Assembly: GCF_025024155.1 (NCBI RefSeq)
Contig: NW_026251744.1
Location: forward strand, 124,001-188,000
Source of the DNA: Gamsiella multidivaricata
Taxonomy: Eukaryota > Mortierellomycota > Mortierellomycetes > Mortierellales > Mortierellaceae
DNA: 64,000 nucleotides
Direction of reading: 5' to 3'
Below are positions 12,170-24,274 of this stretch, in pieces; the first letter of the stretch is position 1, and each line of letters opens with the position of its first letter. The notes below the pieces were generated by a model that ran no database searches, was not told the DNA's origin, and was given only the letters and a program-made list of their open reading frames with translations. A program made the position numbers and the translations under genes.

Positions 12170-13676
12170 CTATGACCGATAATCAGCATTGATCGAGATG
12201 TATTCATGCGACAGATCGCAGGTCCAATACGCAGTCTTCTCTGTGCCTAGGTTCAGATCCACCCGGATTTCAAGGTCCTCCATCTTCAAAATCTCGCTCG
12301 CGCGCTCCTCATCCACTTGTTCGGGTTCTCCATTGACAAGTAGCTTCAAGGGTGTCGAGTTATCCGTGGGGATGAACGAAACCGACACCTTTTTAGGATC
12401 AATCTCCTTCACACCAGAGTATCCAACCGCACAGAGAATACGGCCCCAGTTGGCATCCTGACCATAGAGCGCCGTTTTGACCAACGAAGATGTAGCGACA
12501 GTCGAGGCTACAGTCTTGGCTGCCTCGAACGTAGGCGCACCCTATGGCAATGCCAAGGTCATCGAAAGACGCAAAGTGTGAGTGATAAAGACCACAAAAC
12601 CTGTGTGAGTGGAATTTTTAGCAGTATGTGAATCATGGTGACGAGTCGATAATGCCACAGTGTTGAATACTTGCCTCGACTGAAACCTTGACGAACTTTG
12701 TTGCTCCTTCTCCATCCCTGACCACCAGCTGCGACAGCTCCTGCGCAAATTCGGTCAAATTCTCCCTGAATGCTTCAAAGTCCTTGCTCGAAATCTTGTC
12801 CACCACGACCTTGCCCTCTGTCGCTCCCGCATTCGCCAACAGCGCGACTGTATCGTTGGTGCTCATATCGCCATCAACGCTGATTGCATTGAACGACCGA
12901 TCGACCGCATGACTCAAAGCATACTGCAGCAGGCCTGGCTCGACTCCCAGATCCGTTACAATGGTTCCCAAAAGCGTGGCCATGTTCGGGTGGATCATTC
13001 CAGCACCCTTGGTGATACCTGCGATCCGATACTCGACCTTGGACTCTGGTAACTGGAAGACCTTGGATCGCAGCTTGGGGAACGTGTCTGTGGTCATGTA
13101 TGCCTGTGCACAGTCCATCCAATGCTCATGCTGATCTCCCAAATGGCTCTTTGAGTCCTTGACGCCCTGCAAGATCTTATCCATTTTCAGGTGCTGTCCG
13201 ATCACGCCTGTCGACATGACCAGACTTGAGTGCTTGTGACCCGTGAGTGAATCCAGGGCTTCCAGCATTTCCTTTGCGTTTTCCAGACCCTTCGCACCGG
13301 TAACGGCATTGGCGCAACCTGAGTTGGTCACGATGCCGTGAATGGCCTTACCTCCGTTATTCTGCAGCCTCTCCTTTGAGGCAACCACAGGGGCAGCCTG
13401 GAAGACATTCTTAGTAAACACAGCTGCAGCAGAGCATGGGTAGGTGGGAGATGTGATCAAAGCCAGGTCCTTGGCGCCAGATTTTTTGACCGAGGATGAG
13501 ATTCCGGAGACGAGAAAGCCTTTGGGGTAGATGCCTGAAGTTGGGATGAGGCGCTGCTTGGATGGTGGGAGAGAGGCCCAGGTTGGAGGTGCCTTTGTGG
13601 AGTAGGTGCGGGCCATTGAGGAGGAGGCTGCGTTCAAAGAGCCGAAAGAACGGCGAGATAGGGCGAAGAATGACAT
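12170..13676 (-). CDS. ARG7: Mitochondrial glutamate N-acetyltransferase / ornithine acetyltransferase (ArgJ family)
   Basis: Transfers acetyl from N-acetylornithine to glutamate, recycling the acetyl group in mitochondrial arginine synthesis; some members also use acetyl-CoA. The N-terminus ([20 protein letters not shown]...RTYSTK) is a typical basic, Ser-rich mitochondrial presequence. The self-cleavage site [12 protein letters not shown] followed by LLGTIVTD is intact; its threonine becomes the N-terminal nucleophile of the beta chain. [13 protein letters not shown] (oxyanion region) and DGDMSTNDT are also present. There are two exons, 13676-12675 and 12541-12170. The intron starts GCAAGT after GAG and ends CCATAG, a GC-AG intron. 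Joining there gives SVE then [20 protein letters not shown] and the conserved [15 protein letters not shown]. The stop is TAG at 12170-12172. The symbol follows yeast ARG7/ECM40. Confidence 0.95.
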
Positions 13677-14048
13677 GCTTGATTTGTGTCGATGTCCTTT
13701 CTTTTGCTGTCTAAAGAAAGTGGAAGAGACAGGGAAGCGATGAGGATGATCGGGATGGGGAGAAGAATAGAAGGGAGGAGTGAGATCGCGTCCCTTTTTC
13801 GCGCTCTGGACGATCCTTATATATGGCCCATCGGACAGTCACCTTTTTCCTCGATATGCCATGATCGTGCGTGAGTCAAAGGTTTTGGTTTATGAAATTT
13901 ATGGCAAGAAATATATTTTTACACTGTTAAAGCGTGCGCTTGACGAGAGGTGAGTAAGGCTGCATGGCATGGGTTAATATGGTATGTATACATCGAAGCT
14001 GAGCGAAGTAAGCGGTGGAGGCGGGTAATTATTAAAAAGGCGCCAACA
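13677..14048. other. Intergenic between ornithine acetyltransferase and kinesin genes
   Basis: About 370 bp between the 5' end of the acetyltransferase gene and the 3' end of the kinesin gene. A TATA-like tatata occurs at 13817-13822 (+), but no gene was seen. Confidence 0.45.
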
Positions 14049-17000
14049 CTAGCTGGGAATCTGCGAGAGGTTGAAGAACTGATCGAGCTGATTAAGCCAA
14101 GAGCACATCTCGTCGCGAGAGGGAGCCTGTAAAAGGTACGCGTTATTGACGGTGTAGATCGCAAACACGTACTGGCGCTAGGGCGACAGAGAATCAACGC
14201 AGTATACATGTTAGCGCCAATAAATTGCACGGTATTATAGATACAACAAGATTACTAAAAAAAAACGAAGGCTCCTTACGTTCAGCATCTCTTCCAGGTC
14301 TTGTTTGTAATCGACGCGCACCTGGGTCAGGTTCAGAACAGTGAGCTCCTCTGTCTCCGAGCTATTGGCATATATGTACATGTACGGACGGCGGATCACA
14401 AAGTATCGCTTGACCCAAACATCGTCCTTGAACTCGGGGTAATGTAAATAACCCTTCTTGGACACATTCTCACTAGTAAGTCAAAGAGACAGAGTCAAGC
14501 TGATGTCAGGTCCAAGGCTTCAGAAGGGCGCTTTAAACTAATTGCCTTAGAATGATTGACAACAGTTGTTACCTCTTAGTAATGAACTTGACCTCAGAGT
14601 GGAAGCGCAGAGCTGGCCGAGAGGATTTTGCGTTTGAAATATCATCTTGGTCGTCTGTTGAGTCCGAGTTGCGGCTCGAAAGAAGCTACAAGTCAAATAA
14701 GACCACATTAACTAATGACCAATCTTGAATATTGGCATACATATCCATCAATAGGAGTCGCATCCGCTAGTTACCTGCTCAACTGTAATCGATTTCCGCC
14801 TCCATAGTCGCACCATCCTCTCCAGTAACTCCCGTGAGCGCGAATCCAGCTCGCCATTGATACTGCCGTTCGCAATCGAACTATCGCTTTCGGTGCCCTC
14901 CCCATCTTCGACCTTGACGCTTTGGAGCTGCAAATGCTGCCTCACCTTCTCCACCTCCTCTTGCCTGTTGATTAGGGCTGTCCTTGCTTGAAATCCGCTC
15001 ACAAGCGACACACTCCTAGGCTTCCAGCCTGCCAAAAACTCTTCGCCACGAACGTATTCGCCTGCCGTGTTCATTCGCCAGAGCTCTGACGCCTTTTTAG
15101 TGACAATCGGCTTGAGTGAGAGCAGGAACAATCCACTCATTCGCGAAAGAAGCCTTGTAGATGCAAGGAAGGATGTCAACTTTGATGGTGCTCTCGCCTC
15201 TCGCTCCTGAATCTGAGCTGCAACATCCATCTGGAACCGAATGGGCTCTGGACAGCGCTCAGCCTCTACACACCAGCTGACTGTCATCACCACCCGAGTG
15301 CCAGATACTGTGACCCTGTTCAGGTGCTGCGACTCGTGAAGTGTGCTGTCCCAAGAAGCCTGAATAACTAATTCGCTGGTCCCATCCGTTGAATACTCGA
15401 CTTTTTGGCCAGGCACAATACTGAGTGAAATATCTTCTCTAGATGAAGAATCCGTGACACGACCCTTGCTATCCACCAGTCGCACATTACCAACCTTTAT
15501 GTTCGAAATGCTGCTCCAGAGAAATTGTCGTCCGGATGTGTGTGAAAGCGACAAGATGATGCGACGCTGTAGGCCTTGCCGCAACTGGAATGCGCCAGGG
15601 TCCATGACCGAGTTCGAGAGTACTTGTACCGGCATGTATTCCCCATCAGGAGCGAGCTCGCACAGCTGGACAAACGTCAAAACATCGTGGTGTTCCACCC
15701 TCGACTGTCCATCCTCCGATCGACGATCTGACACCGCACCAATGGAGCCGAGACTATCCAGCGAGGGCCGATTATTGCCAGTACTCACGACGCCTCCGAC
15801 AGGCGCATGCCCGTTTTTCTGAACGTCCTGTTGCTCCTGCTGTTGCTGCTGTACTTGCTGAAAGGCGAGCTCTTGGTCCACGTCCCACTTTTCCCATGCT
15901 GCCAAGGTCGCTGTCCTGGCTTGTCCGAAGACCTCAAAGTGTAGGCTTCCGCTCGTCAACACATCCAGCATGGGCTGAGTCACCACCATAGAGAGTGTCT
16001 GCGTAAAGCCGAAAAAAATAGACTTGTCCTCGAAACTATTCGCCGGATCGGTGGCAAATACCTTGTCGCCTGTCGAGTTTGGTACCGCACCACCAAAATT
16101 CGAGAGCCGGAACTGGGCATGCACCTGGGTATATTGCTGCTCGGAAATCCCCTCGATAGCGAGAATCGAGATTTCAAATAAAAGCTGGTCGCCAACACCA
16201 ACAAAACTTTGTACCCCTTCCAACTTGCCATTGCCAAGGCGAGGCCGCTCGCGACTATGGCCTCGGTTAGTGCCCCGACTATGTGCCAGGGCCGTTGGTG
16301 AATTCGGTATTGAGGAAGTTGGCGACAGCGCGGCTCGACTCTTGGCATCACTCCGGCTGAGAGGGGTAAGTCCTATCCGGCAATGACCCATGGCCTTTCC
16401 TGTTATCCGGCAAATGATTGGAACAACGCTCTCCAAAAATTGCATCCTGAGAAGACTCTTCAAGGCGACAGATGCCGCTCCAATGAACGTAAACCTCGGA
16501 CATGGTGTCTCGTAGAATGGGTCCTCCATGTTGAACTGCTTCCTGTACTGAGGTCGGTCGACAAAGTTGTAAAGGCTCCTCATCCGCTGCAGTCTCGTCA
16601 TTAACTTCTCAAGCGACCAGAAGTAGATCGAGTGGTGCTTGTTGTCGATGATTTTGACGCCCACACATGGTCGCTTCAGACTCGAGAGTGATGTCTCCTC
16701 GTCGCTGTTGAACTGAGACAATCCTGAGGCGCTCTCCCAGAACGATGATGGGTTGACAAAGGGTCCATCTTCGATGACCGTGAACTGGTAGACAACATTT
16801 TTTGAAAGCTCATGACTGATGATGTTTGCCTCCTTAATCAGCACTGCGTTGGTCAGGATCGTCTCGGCCATCTGTACGCTCCTCTGTTCCTTCCACCGCT
16901 TCAGGGTCTTGTGGATCACCTTCAGCTCATAGTCCGAGTACAATGGAAGTAGAAGCTTTCCCTTTAGCTGGGATTCCTCCAGGTGATGAGAAGATATGCT

Positions 17001-20000
17001 TGCCAACGATAGTCGCTTCATCTTGCTCTCATATTGTTCCCGCTGCTGCTCCAGCTTCTTCATGAGATCCTCCTTGGCCTGACGCAGCCGCTCCTCCATA
17101 AGCGCCTTCTCCGCTAGAAGCTCGTCAGACTTGGCCTCTGCAGCGGAAAGGTTCTGGATCTTGGCCTCGTACTCCTGCTTTTGCTGTGTCATTTGCTGGA
17201 CCTCCTCCTGCGCAAGCCGAAGTTTCTCCTTGAGAGCCCAAGCGGACGACTCCAGAGGTGGAATCGGACTCTCCCGTCCATCTTCACCATGCCACCGCCC
17301 ATTAAACGACAATCTCGATGACCTTGATTCCAGATCGTCGTCAAAGTTGGAACCTGCTCGGCTCTCGGACCGCACACTCTTGCGCATGTACCGGATCTTT
17401 GCAATGTTGTCGAACAGTACGTCCAGGTCCTGGTCCTTCAGCTGATTGATATTGGACTCGGACAGCATGTGGGCGTGAATCACGGCTTCTTTGCGGGCAT
17501 AATTCCAGTCCACGAATTCCGATTGTACAGATCCTGAAGATAATGGAGAGTCGGGCCGATCCTCTGGACGATCCTCCTCCATCCCGTTCGAGTGATTTCC
17601 CTGTGTCCTGGAGTTTGGTGACGAGACCATGCTTGACAATGGTGTGTTCTGTTGTTGCTGCATTGAATCTCGCTCACGGCGGACCTCCTCAGGGTGATTG
17701 AATCGAAAGACGTGATAGTCGCCAAGGATGACGCGAAATCCAGACCGGAGTTTTTTGGGTTTGCTAATCCGCAATCCATTGACCATGGTCATGGAGGACT
17801 TCCCAGGGTGGAGTGTCACTACCGAGTTGTTGTTCTCGAAATAGCAATGTTCATCCTGGATATTGCTTCCTGAGAGTCGAATATCTGCTGGCACGGACGA
17901 ATTGAGTCTACCAACGACTGTATTGCCGGGTTTAAGCTGATAAACGAGACATTCCGACATAAGTGGGTCCTCGTTGAGATTCACAAGATGAGGCATCTTC
18001 TTGGGTGTGTGCACTCCTATATGTCCCTTCTCGACTGAAATTCCAAGCTCCTCAAGTGTCTTTTCGCGCTCCTGTTGGATCTCCTGAGTTTTGCGCAGTT
18101 TTTCCTCCCAAGTCTCGTTCAGTTCGGCCATGATCTTTTCCGACGCTTGGACCTCGTCCTGCAACTGCGCCTTGCTGAGTATCCTCGTGTTGCCATGAAG
18201 ATCCACGATGGTGACCAGAGTATTAGGGGTTTTGAAATCGCCACCAACGTGGGAAGGATCGTAGACATTGAGCTTGGATCTCAGCTCCAGAAGTTCCTCC
18301 TTGAGCTCCCGAATAAGTTTTGCATTTGGGTCCTCGTTCACGACAGCCTTGTTCTTGATTCGCTTAGCCTGGTCTGCATAACGAAGGGTGCTCAAGGTTT
18401 CGTCGTAGTTGACATCTGCAGGTGAGAGTGCTGCGATAATGGTTGTCTTGGAATTTCCTCCTAGACAGTCCTTGAGAAGCCATGTCAAGACCTGTGCGGA
18501 GAACATACGACATTGTGTTGTTAGATCCAACATGTATATTGTGCGACTTTAATCAAAGGGCAAAAAATGAGAGCTGAAATCCTGGTAGCACGCATACCGA
18601 GTCGCGATAGGGAATGAAGACCTCAGCCGGCTTCTTGGCGCCTTTTTTGGGTACAGTCACAGTTGCACTGGATGCGTCCGCCAGAGCAGAGATGACTTTT
18701 CCAAGTGTCGTCAACGATTTATTAATGTTGGCTCCTTCTTTGAGTCGTGCTCCTGTTGCTCCCGTTGAATTCGCTCGCTCACTGCCTGCAAGATCCACTA
18801 GACTGATGAGAAAGGTAGAAATGCAAGGTTAGCATACAGCGCACATATTTTTTGTTCAAATAAACTAAAGAGCACCATGAAAACCGCGGCCTACCTGATC
18901 CTGGATACTTTTTCAGTGTCCAGCTTCGTTTCAAGATCATGTCGCTTTTGGGTGAGGAGCACTGTAAAGACAGCATGCGATCGACTGGAAGTCTCGTTCA
19001 TATTGGTCGCTGCAACAGTTCGTGCCTGGGAAGGTTGAATGCATAAAAATAGAACCAGGTCAGCTATTCTTCTTTCAGCGACGAGTACATTTGACATATT
19101 TCAAAAGGCGCAATGAACGCTCATTATCACCTTGTTTCCTTCGTCCATCAGGTTTGCAATGTCCTGATACGAGGTCACCATGAGCTTTGAGAGATCCTCA
19201 ACATAGGGTCCGAGCGAAGGATGTTCCCGCACTTTGAGATGACCCTTATTTTTTGGGTTCAACAAGTCCCGCACTCGCTCACAGTAGATCTCCATGTAAG
19301 AAACCTCGACCCTGTAGCTCAGTGCTGGGTCCTTGTTGGTCTCTATCCTGCGGAACAGCTCATGGCAGGACAAGGGTATAATGCCGCGCTCTTCGCCGTA
19401 TCCCATCTAGTCGAACACGGGTCCATATTGATGTTAGGCTCCAGTAGAGATTATTCTTCGTTTCACTGGCTCCCCTTCTTCATCTTTTTTGGTCACGATT
19501 ATTGTGTCAACACAACATGTGGCCCGTTCCTGTGGCCGATTCAGCTGACACGGACATAATGAATACCTACCATTGAATAGGACTTTCCGCTGCCAGTTTG
19601 TCCATCTAGGAGGCGTCATAAGCGAAAAGGGATGAGGGCGTCATAAGTGTGGGGGCAGCGACCATGCGGATGATGAAATACCGTGGATCTGTGAGCATCT
19701 CAGTGTACTGCAGGCCATTCTTCCGTGGACGCCGCAAGATACTGCTCTCATCTCCCATCTGTATCTCGTTTTCCCTTTTTCCGTTTGCCTTTCCAATCTC
19801 AATGGACTGGGAACAGATGGGCTGGGCACAACAAAACCAGAACCTAATCGATGATGAAATAGTATAGATGACTTACAGGCCACAATGCAGGTGTTGTACC
19901 CGCTGAAAGAATGGTTTAGCAATTCGACTCCAAGATCCTCGTACAGACGCTGCTGCCCTGCGTAGTTGGCGTCGTTTTTGTCGAAAGACCAGTATGAGTG

Positions 20001-20340
20001 ATCAAATGAAAAGGACTTTGAGCTTCCGTCGTCCGGTTTCCGGATCGTGGTCATGTTGCCGTCCATATGGATGATGCATTCTGATTGCTTTGCGATTTCT
20101 GTGGTTATTGTGAAGATGCAGGTGATCGGCCGAGTCAAAGATGGGAAGCGAGCGAAGTAAAAGGAAGATCAAAAGGAAGCGTGGTCCATTAGAAACACAG
20201 GTACGATACTTAGTCCAGGACTGTCATAGGGTGTTGGTCCATGCATCGTTACACGTCTTGCATTTCGATCAGGATCTGTTACCTCGACTGTTGAGTGGTC
20301 GACACCGCACCACGACCTTGATATTCCCGCCTTTGCTCAT
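14049..20340 (-). CDS. unc104: Kinesin-3 motor, Unc104/KIF1A type (motor-FHA-KIF1B-PH)
   Basis: Plus-end-directed motor that moves vesicles and endosomes on microtubules, binding cargo membrane through its PH domain. The start at 20340 gives [19 protein letters not shown], the standard kinesin beta-1 strand. Small motor exons follow: [20 protein letters not shown] near 20 kb, the P-loop exon [11 protein letters not shown] near 19.6 kb, switch [12 protein letters not shown] near 19.0 kb and switch [22 protein letters not shown] near 18.75 kb. A 3.7-kb exon (about 14.78-18.49 kb) carries the neck, an FHA domain ([20 protein letters not shown]), coiled coil, the KIF1B/DUF3694 regions and a Gln-rich insert. 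The C-terminal PH domain is split over exons at 14235-14465 and 14049-14178, ending [20 protein letters not shown]...IPS and TAG at 14049-14051. The domain set and order are those of full-length fungal kinesin-3. Confidence 0.95.
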
Positions 20341-21019
20341 AGTGGACTCGCGAACGGCTGTTTAGAGGCTGACTGCTGTGTTGGTCGCTGAATGAGTAGG
20401 GTGTTTTATTAGGCGAAAAGACTTGTGCGTGATACCCGGGGTCAGGCGAACGAGAACGAGTGTCCCGAGTCCCTTGGAGTTGTAGACTGGCTGAGTTTTC
20501 TGACAATGGTGTGCTACTGAGGAAGTCTACTGAGGAAGTCTACTGAGGAAGTGTAGATGTGGGTGTATGATTTAGAACGAGTTTGCTATGTTGAGCTTGA
20601 GTGTGAATGGGACAGGGGTCGATTGGAAAGTCAGGAAGGGGAGAGGTGCAGGTGGCGTTGAGTGAGAGTGAGAGCGAGAGCTGTCTTTCAGGCACAAAGA
20701 GAGCGGACGTGAAAAAAAAAAAGAGGAAAAGGGATGAATGAATGAATGAATGAATGGAATGGGAAAAGACATGTACCAAAAAAGAAAAAAAAAGCGTTTT
20801 TCCCGTTGCCCTCAAATTGGCCTGGGCGCATCCAGCAACGGCATTCTTCCGCAGAAGAACACGCGGCGCGTGGACCAGGCCCATGCTGTGGAGGTCACTT
20901 ACCTTTTGTCGACAGGCAAGCTGGCTGACTGAGGGGGTGACTGGCAGAGGGCCGAGTGGTCTGAAGGGGAGCCGCAAAGGAGAACAGAGAAGAGCGCGAG
21001 GAGGAGTGCGCTGACCGGA

Positions 21020-21054
21020 CTGTGTGTGTGTGTATGTGTGTGTGTGTGTGTGTG
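21020..21054. repeat. (TG)n microsatellite
   Basis: A TG dinucleotide run of about 35 nt with one TA interruption, directly seen. Confidence 0.9.
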
Positions 21055-21238
21055 CAGGTGGCTAGGGAAAGACGGCGGGGGCTGATTTTCCGTTGATGGG
21101 TGCGGCAGTATGCGTTTGAGCTACAGTCGCTTGTTGAGCTTCTACTTGAAGTCGCAAGGCAGTGGGTGGAGAAGGATCGACGGGTGGGGAGGAGGGAGTG
21201 GTGAGAAGAACAAAGAAAGAGTCTCTCCCTCTCTCTTT

Positions 21239-21290
21239 CAGTGGGCAGTGGGGCAGTGGGGCAGTGGGGCAGTGGAGCAGTGGGGCAGTG
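21239..21290. repeat. Tandem gggcagtg array
   Basis: About six copies of an 8-nt unit (gggcagtg, one copy gagcagtg) in a row. A shorter related stretch (agcagtggagcagtgggggcagtg) occurs near 40050-40074. Confidence 0.85.
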
Positions 21291-22120
21291 TCCGATCCGC
21301 GTCGCCAGGGCGCGCATCTCGAAAAGGGGTTCATGAAGGGGTGCACACACAACCAACCAGTTGACAGCCAGCAACCAGCCAACCATGACGACTTCTGCAT
21401 CGAGCAATGTCCATACCATTCTCAGCAAGGAGAACACCCCCCATCGTCCCAGAGTGGCCGAGACTCGTCCGAGTGACTTTCTCTTCGTCCCCTATACAGC
21501 TTGTCTCTATGGCGAATCGTGTGTCCTCTGTAGACTATCGTGAGATTGATCCCGTTGCTGTTCCCATGCAGGCACCATCCTATATTTCCCCTTGCGATGC
21601 AGTGATTGCCCATGACCGCCTCGAGCCCCTTTTTTTGACCACGGGACCTTGTTTCCATCTGCCACGCGCAGCTGCATGCACCCGCTGAAAATGACGAACA
21701 ACTTAACCATAATCTGCAGCATGGGCCATGGACCATGGGCCATACATAGTATTACATACCATTAAAGCATCTGGATAGATGGACATTCATCAAGCCTCAT
21801 GCGTCTGCTTCAGATATGAACTGCATCCGTATGAGAAATAACGTGGTAGTTTAGGAAATGAAATGATCTTTTTTACGCTGCTCTGTGCTCTTGTAGAACA
21901 GTTGGTGGTTTAAAAAAGATGCGGATATATAACCGTTTAAAAACTATACTGGCTTTCAGGTTCATGTCATGGGAATGTTATATCTGACCTGGAGAATGAC
22001 CTGCTTTGCTTTAGCTTATAGCAGGAATGTGAAGTCGTTGCCACCAAAACGCGTTTCGACGTGCTTTGGCTTTGTTCAGGCCAATCAACGCGTACCAGAG
22101 AGAGTCAAGTAAAAATAAAC

Positions 22121-22147
22121 AAAAAAAAAAAAAAAAAAAAAAAAAAA
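22121..22147. repeat. Poly-A tract, 27 nt
   Basis: An uninterrupted run of A, preceded by aaaaataaac. No retroelement was recognised beside it. Confidence 0.85.
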
Positions 22148-22669
22148 CGTAGAAGCATACGCTCTTTATGTGTCAGTGGCCAATGTGCGTCCCTGTAAAG
22201 CAAAGCGCACTTCAAACTAGGGCCCCCTCATTGGCTGGCTCCACGTTTGTTCTCTGTAGGTTTTTCTGAATCCTCGGAACAGTCGTCAACTATGGAATGC
22301 TTCCTTCTTCAACACGATGAAACGATCCAGGGCAAACGACCCCCCAGAGAGCACTATTGAGCGATTCTCGCTGTCCTGGACACTTGTATACGGCCATTTC
22401 TCTATCCGTCTGCTTCAATGCTACTCTACATGCGCTCCTTGTCTTTCGAGGGGAGCATACACTTCTATTTCTGCTCCTCGATAGCAACCACGTGCTCTTC
22501 TAATAGCTTAACCGTCCTCAACAGAACACTCGGTGCTCAGTTGAGGAAACGATATCCAACACAGGCGACTAGTATTGAGAAAGCTGTGCCTCGTCCGTGG
22601 GTGAGCCTCCGTATCTATCTGGCTTTTTCATTCACCATCCCTGACCTCCATTCCTGCATTTCACAGCTT

Positions 22670-23174
22670 CTAAAGCAGATCCTGGACGTCGAAGAACATT
22701 TTGTGTGGTACACGCCACGTTGAATTGAGTTTGAAATTGATGTCAGTCCCTCCTCTGAGAGACACAAACCGAAACTTTAAATCGCGACCAATGCGAGTGC
22801 AGCCAAGCTTTGACCAGAACAACCGTCGATCAGATCGCCCATACCAAAAAAGAAGCAAAATACCCGCTTCCCACGCCCTACTCCAGCATAGCTGCATGGA
22901 ATAAAACTGGACTAAAGCTAGACCGACTAAAGATCTCTCTCCAGCAATTATTCCGGCTAGCGAGATCTGTACCTTTTTAGACTCGGAAATGAAGGAGAGG
23001 GCGATAACGACAACATCCTTGGCTTATAGTGAACAATAATGAACAATAATGAGAAAGAAATACCCGCACTCTTTCCTTGCGTCGCTCTTCATCCGTGAAC
23101 GGGCGTGTTTGATGAATACACGTACGTAGATATCTCGCATTAAGCAGGCCGCTGGCTGCCGTGAAGGAGCGCAT
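22670..23174 (-). CDS. Doubtful two-exon gene with mitochondrial-type N-terminus
   Basis: Not a recognised family. An ATG at 23174 opens MRSFTAASGLLNARYLRTCI and HQTRPFTDEERRKER, which looks like a mitochondrial presequence followed by a charged helix. A donor at GTGCGG or GTATTT and an acceptor ending AGCCAAG near 23019 would join it in phase to an exon reading DVVVIALSFISESKKVQISL. That frame stays open for about 117 codons to the stop at 22670. A second possible donor (AAG then GTACAG) sits inside that exon, so the real C-terminus could lie elsewhere. The later part of the open frame (rich in Trp, Arg and Cys) looks less like protein. Support is only the presequence-like start and splice-compatible frames. 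Confidence 0.25.
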
Positions 23175-23716
23175 CGAAACTGGAGACGGGTCTGGCCCCT
23201 TGGGGCCTACAGACAAACAGAACACCCTGGCGGACAGATAAAAGGGGTGAAGATGTTTATAACGCGGATCCTCTTGCTGCCATTAGTACGTTACAGATGC
23301 AAGCAAACAAATATTTGGACTCTTGTCTCTCCTGGCGATCCATTATATAAAGGCCGATGGTTGTTTGGATGAGAAAATGAACATGCCCACCTCCGAAGAC
23401 CCCCTCGAATGTGCACCGTATCAAATGGGCAAATGCAACGAATGTCTACAAGCCGAGAGAGTATTTGTCGATGGACGAGAACCTGGAGAAGGGATGGAGA
23501 CCAAGGAGGCCAGACCGAGGGCCGAGGACGAGAAGGACAGGGGCACAGAGGGGGAAGCACGAGTGGGAGCGGGCAAAAACAGTGACCCGGGTTTTTGCAC
23601 ACACGTTTGCAGAAACAGCTGCAGTCGATTGAATAAGACAGCGCCGATTCAATTCAATCGACGCATTATTGTTTTGAGTCGTTGGCCGCTCCTTCTTTTC
23701 TTCTATTTCCTCCTCT

Positions 23717-23769
<53 letters not shown>

Positions 23770-24274
23770 CTTTCCTTCCTTCCTCTTCCTCCTCCTCGCT
23801 CCTTCACTTCGACTCCCTCTTCGCTTCCTCATTCCTCGTCCCCCCTTCCCCCTCTCTGAATCTCGTCCTGCGATCACTCTCATTCGCCGACAGACGGCCA
23901 ACTGCACTCCCAGGCAAGTAGTCTAGTAGTCTGTTCCTGTGTTATCAGTTGCTTCCATCGCCACCAGCAAAGGACCTCATCCGGGCCCCCTTCTGTCGCA
24001 GTATCTTTCTGCCGGCTACATCGGGTCTTGGAGGCAGCTCTGTCGAAGGATTGTCATTTGTGGGCCAATATGCGGGTTGATTGGGCCAGAACCAAAACAC
24101 CGGATGAGACCATAAAACGTTACTGTGCCCAGGATCCTGTGCCTCTCTTGAACCCGGTCTCAGTCCCATTCTCACCCATCATTCGCTTACTTTTAATCTA
24201 AATTAGGCGGCGCAACCATTACTACCGTTACGACTACCACCATTACTACTCCACAACAACAACAACAGCCCACT
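23175..24274. other. Upstream region of the myristoylated kinase gene, with a CT-rich microsatellite
   Basis: No gene was recognised. A pyrimidine tract at about 23690-23815 is built of cctcctcttcctcctc-type repeats. The last 80 bp before the kinase ATG contain a possible 5' UTR acceptor (ctaaattag at 24199-24207) and an accaccattactactccac/caacaacaac leader. Confidence 0.5.

Larger units (their letters stand above)
20341..22669. other. Gene-poor region upstream of the kinesin gene
   Basis: Over 2 kb with no recognisable protein on either strand. The first part is presumably the kinesin promoter and 5' UTR. It contains a TG microsatellite, a gggcagtg tandem array and a 27-A run (listed separately), plus gaatgaatgaat at 20732-20757. 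The open frames in 20.5-21.7 kb are low-complexity Ser/Pro/His-rich translations of these repeats. Confidence 0.5.

Noticed and set aside
20895..21700. Overlapping ORFs on both strands near 21 kb
   Set aside because: Low-complexity translations of TG and gcagtg repeats, with no conserved motif.
23323..23907. ORFs of 150-178 codons on both strands
   Set aside because: Poly-Leu/Phe/Pro and poly-Glu translations of a CT-rich tract, with no domain-like sequence.
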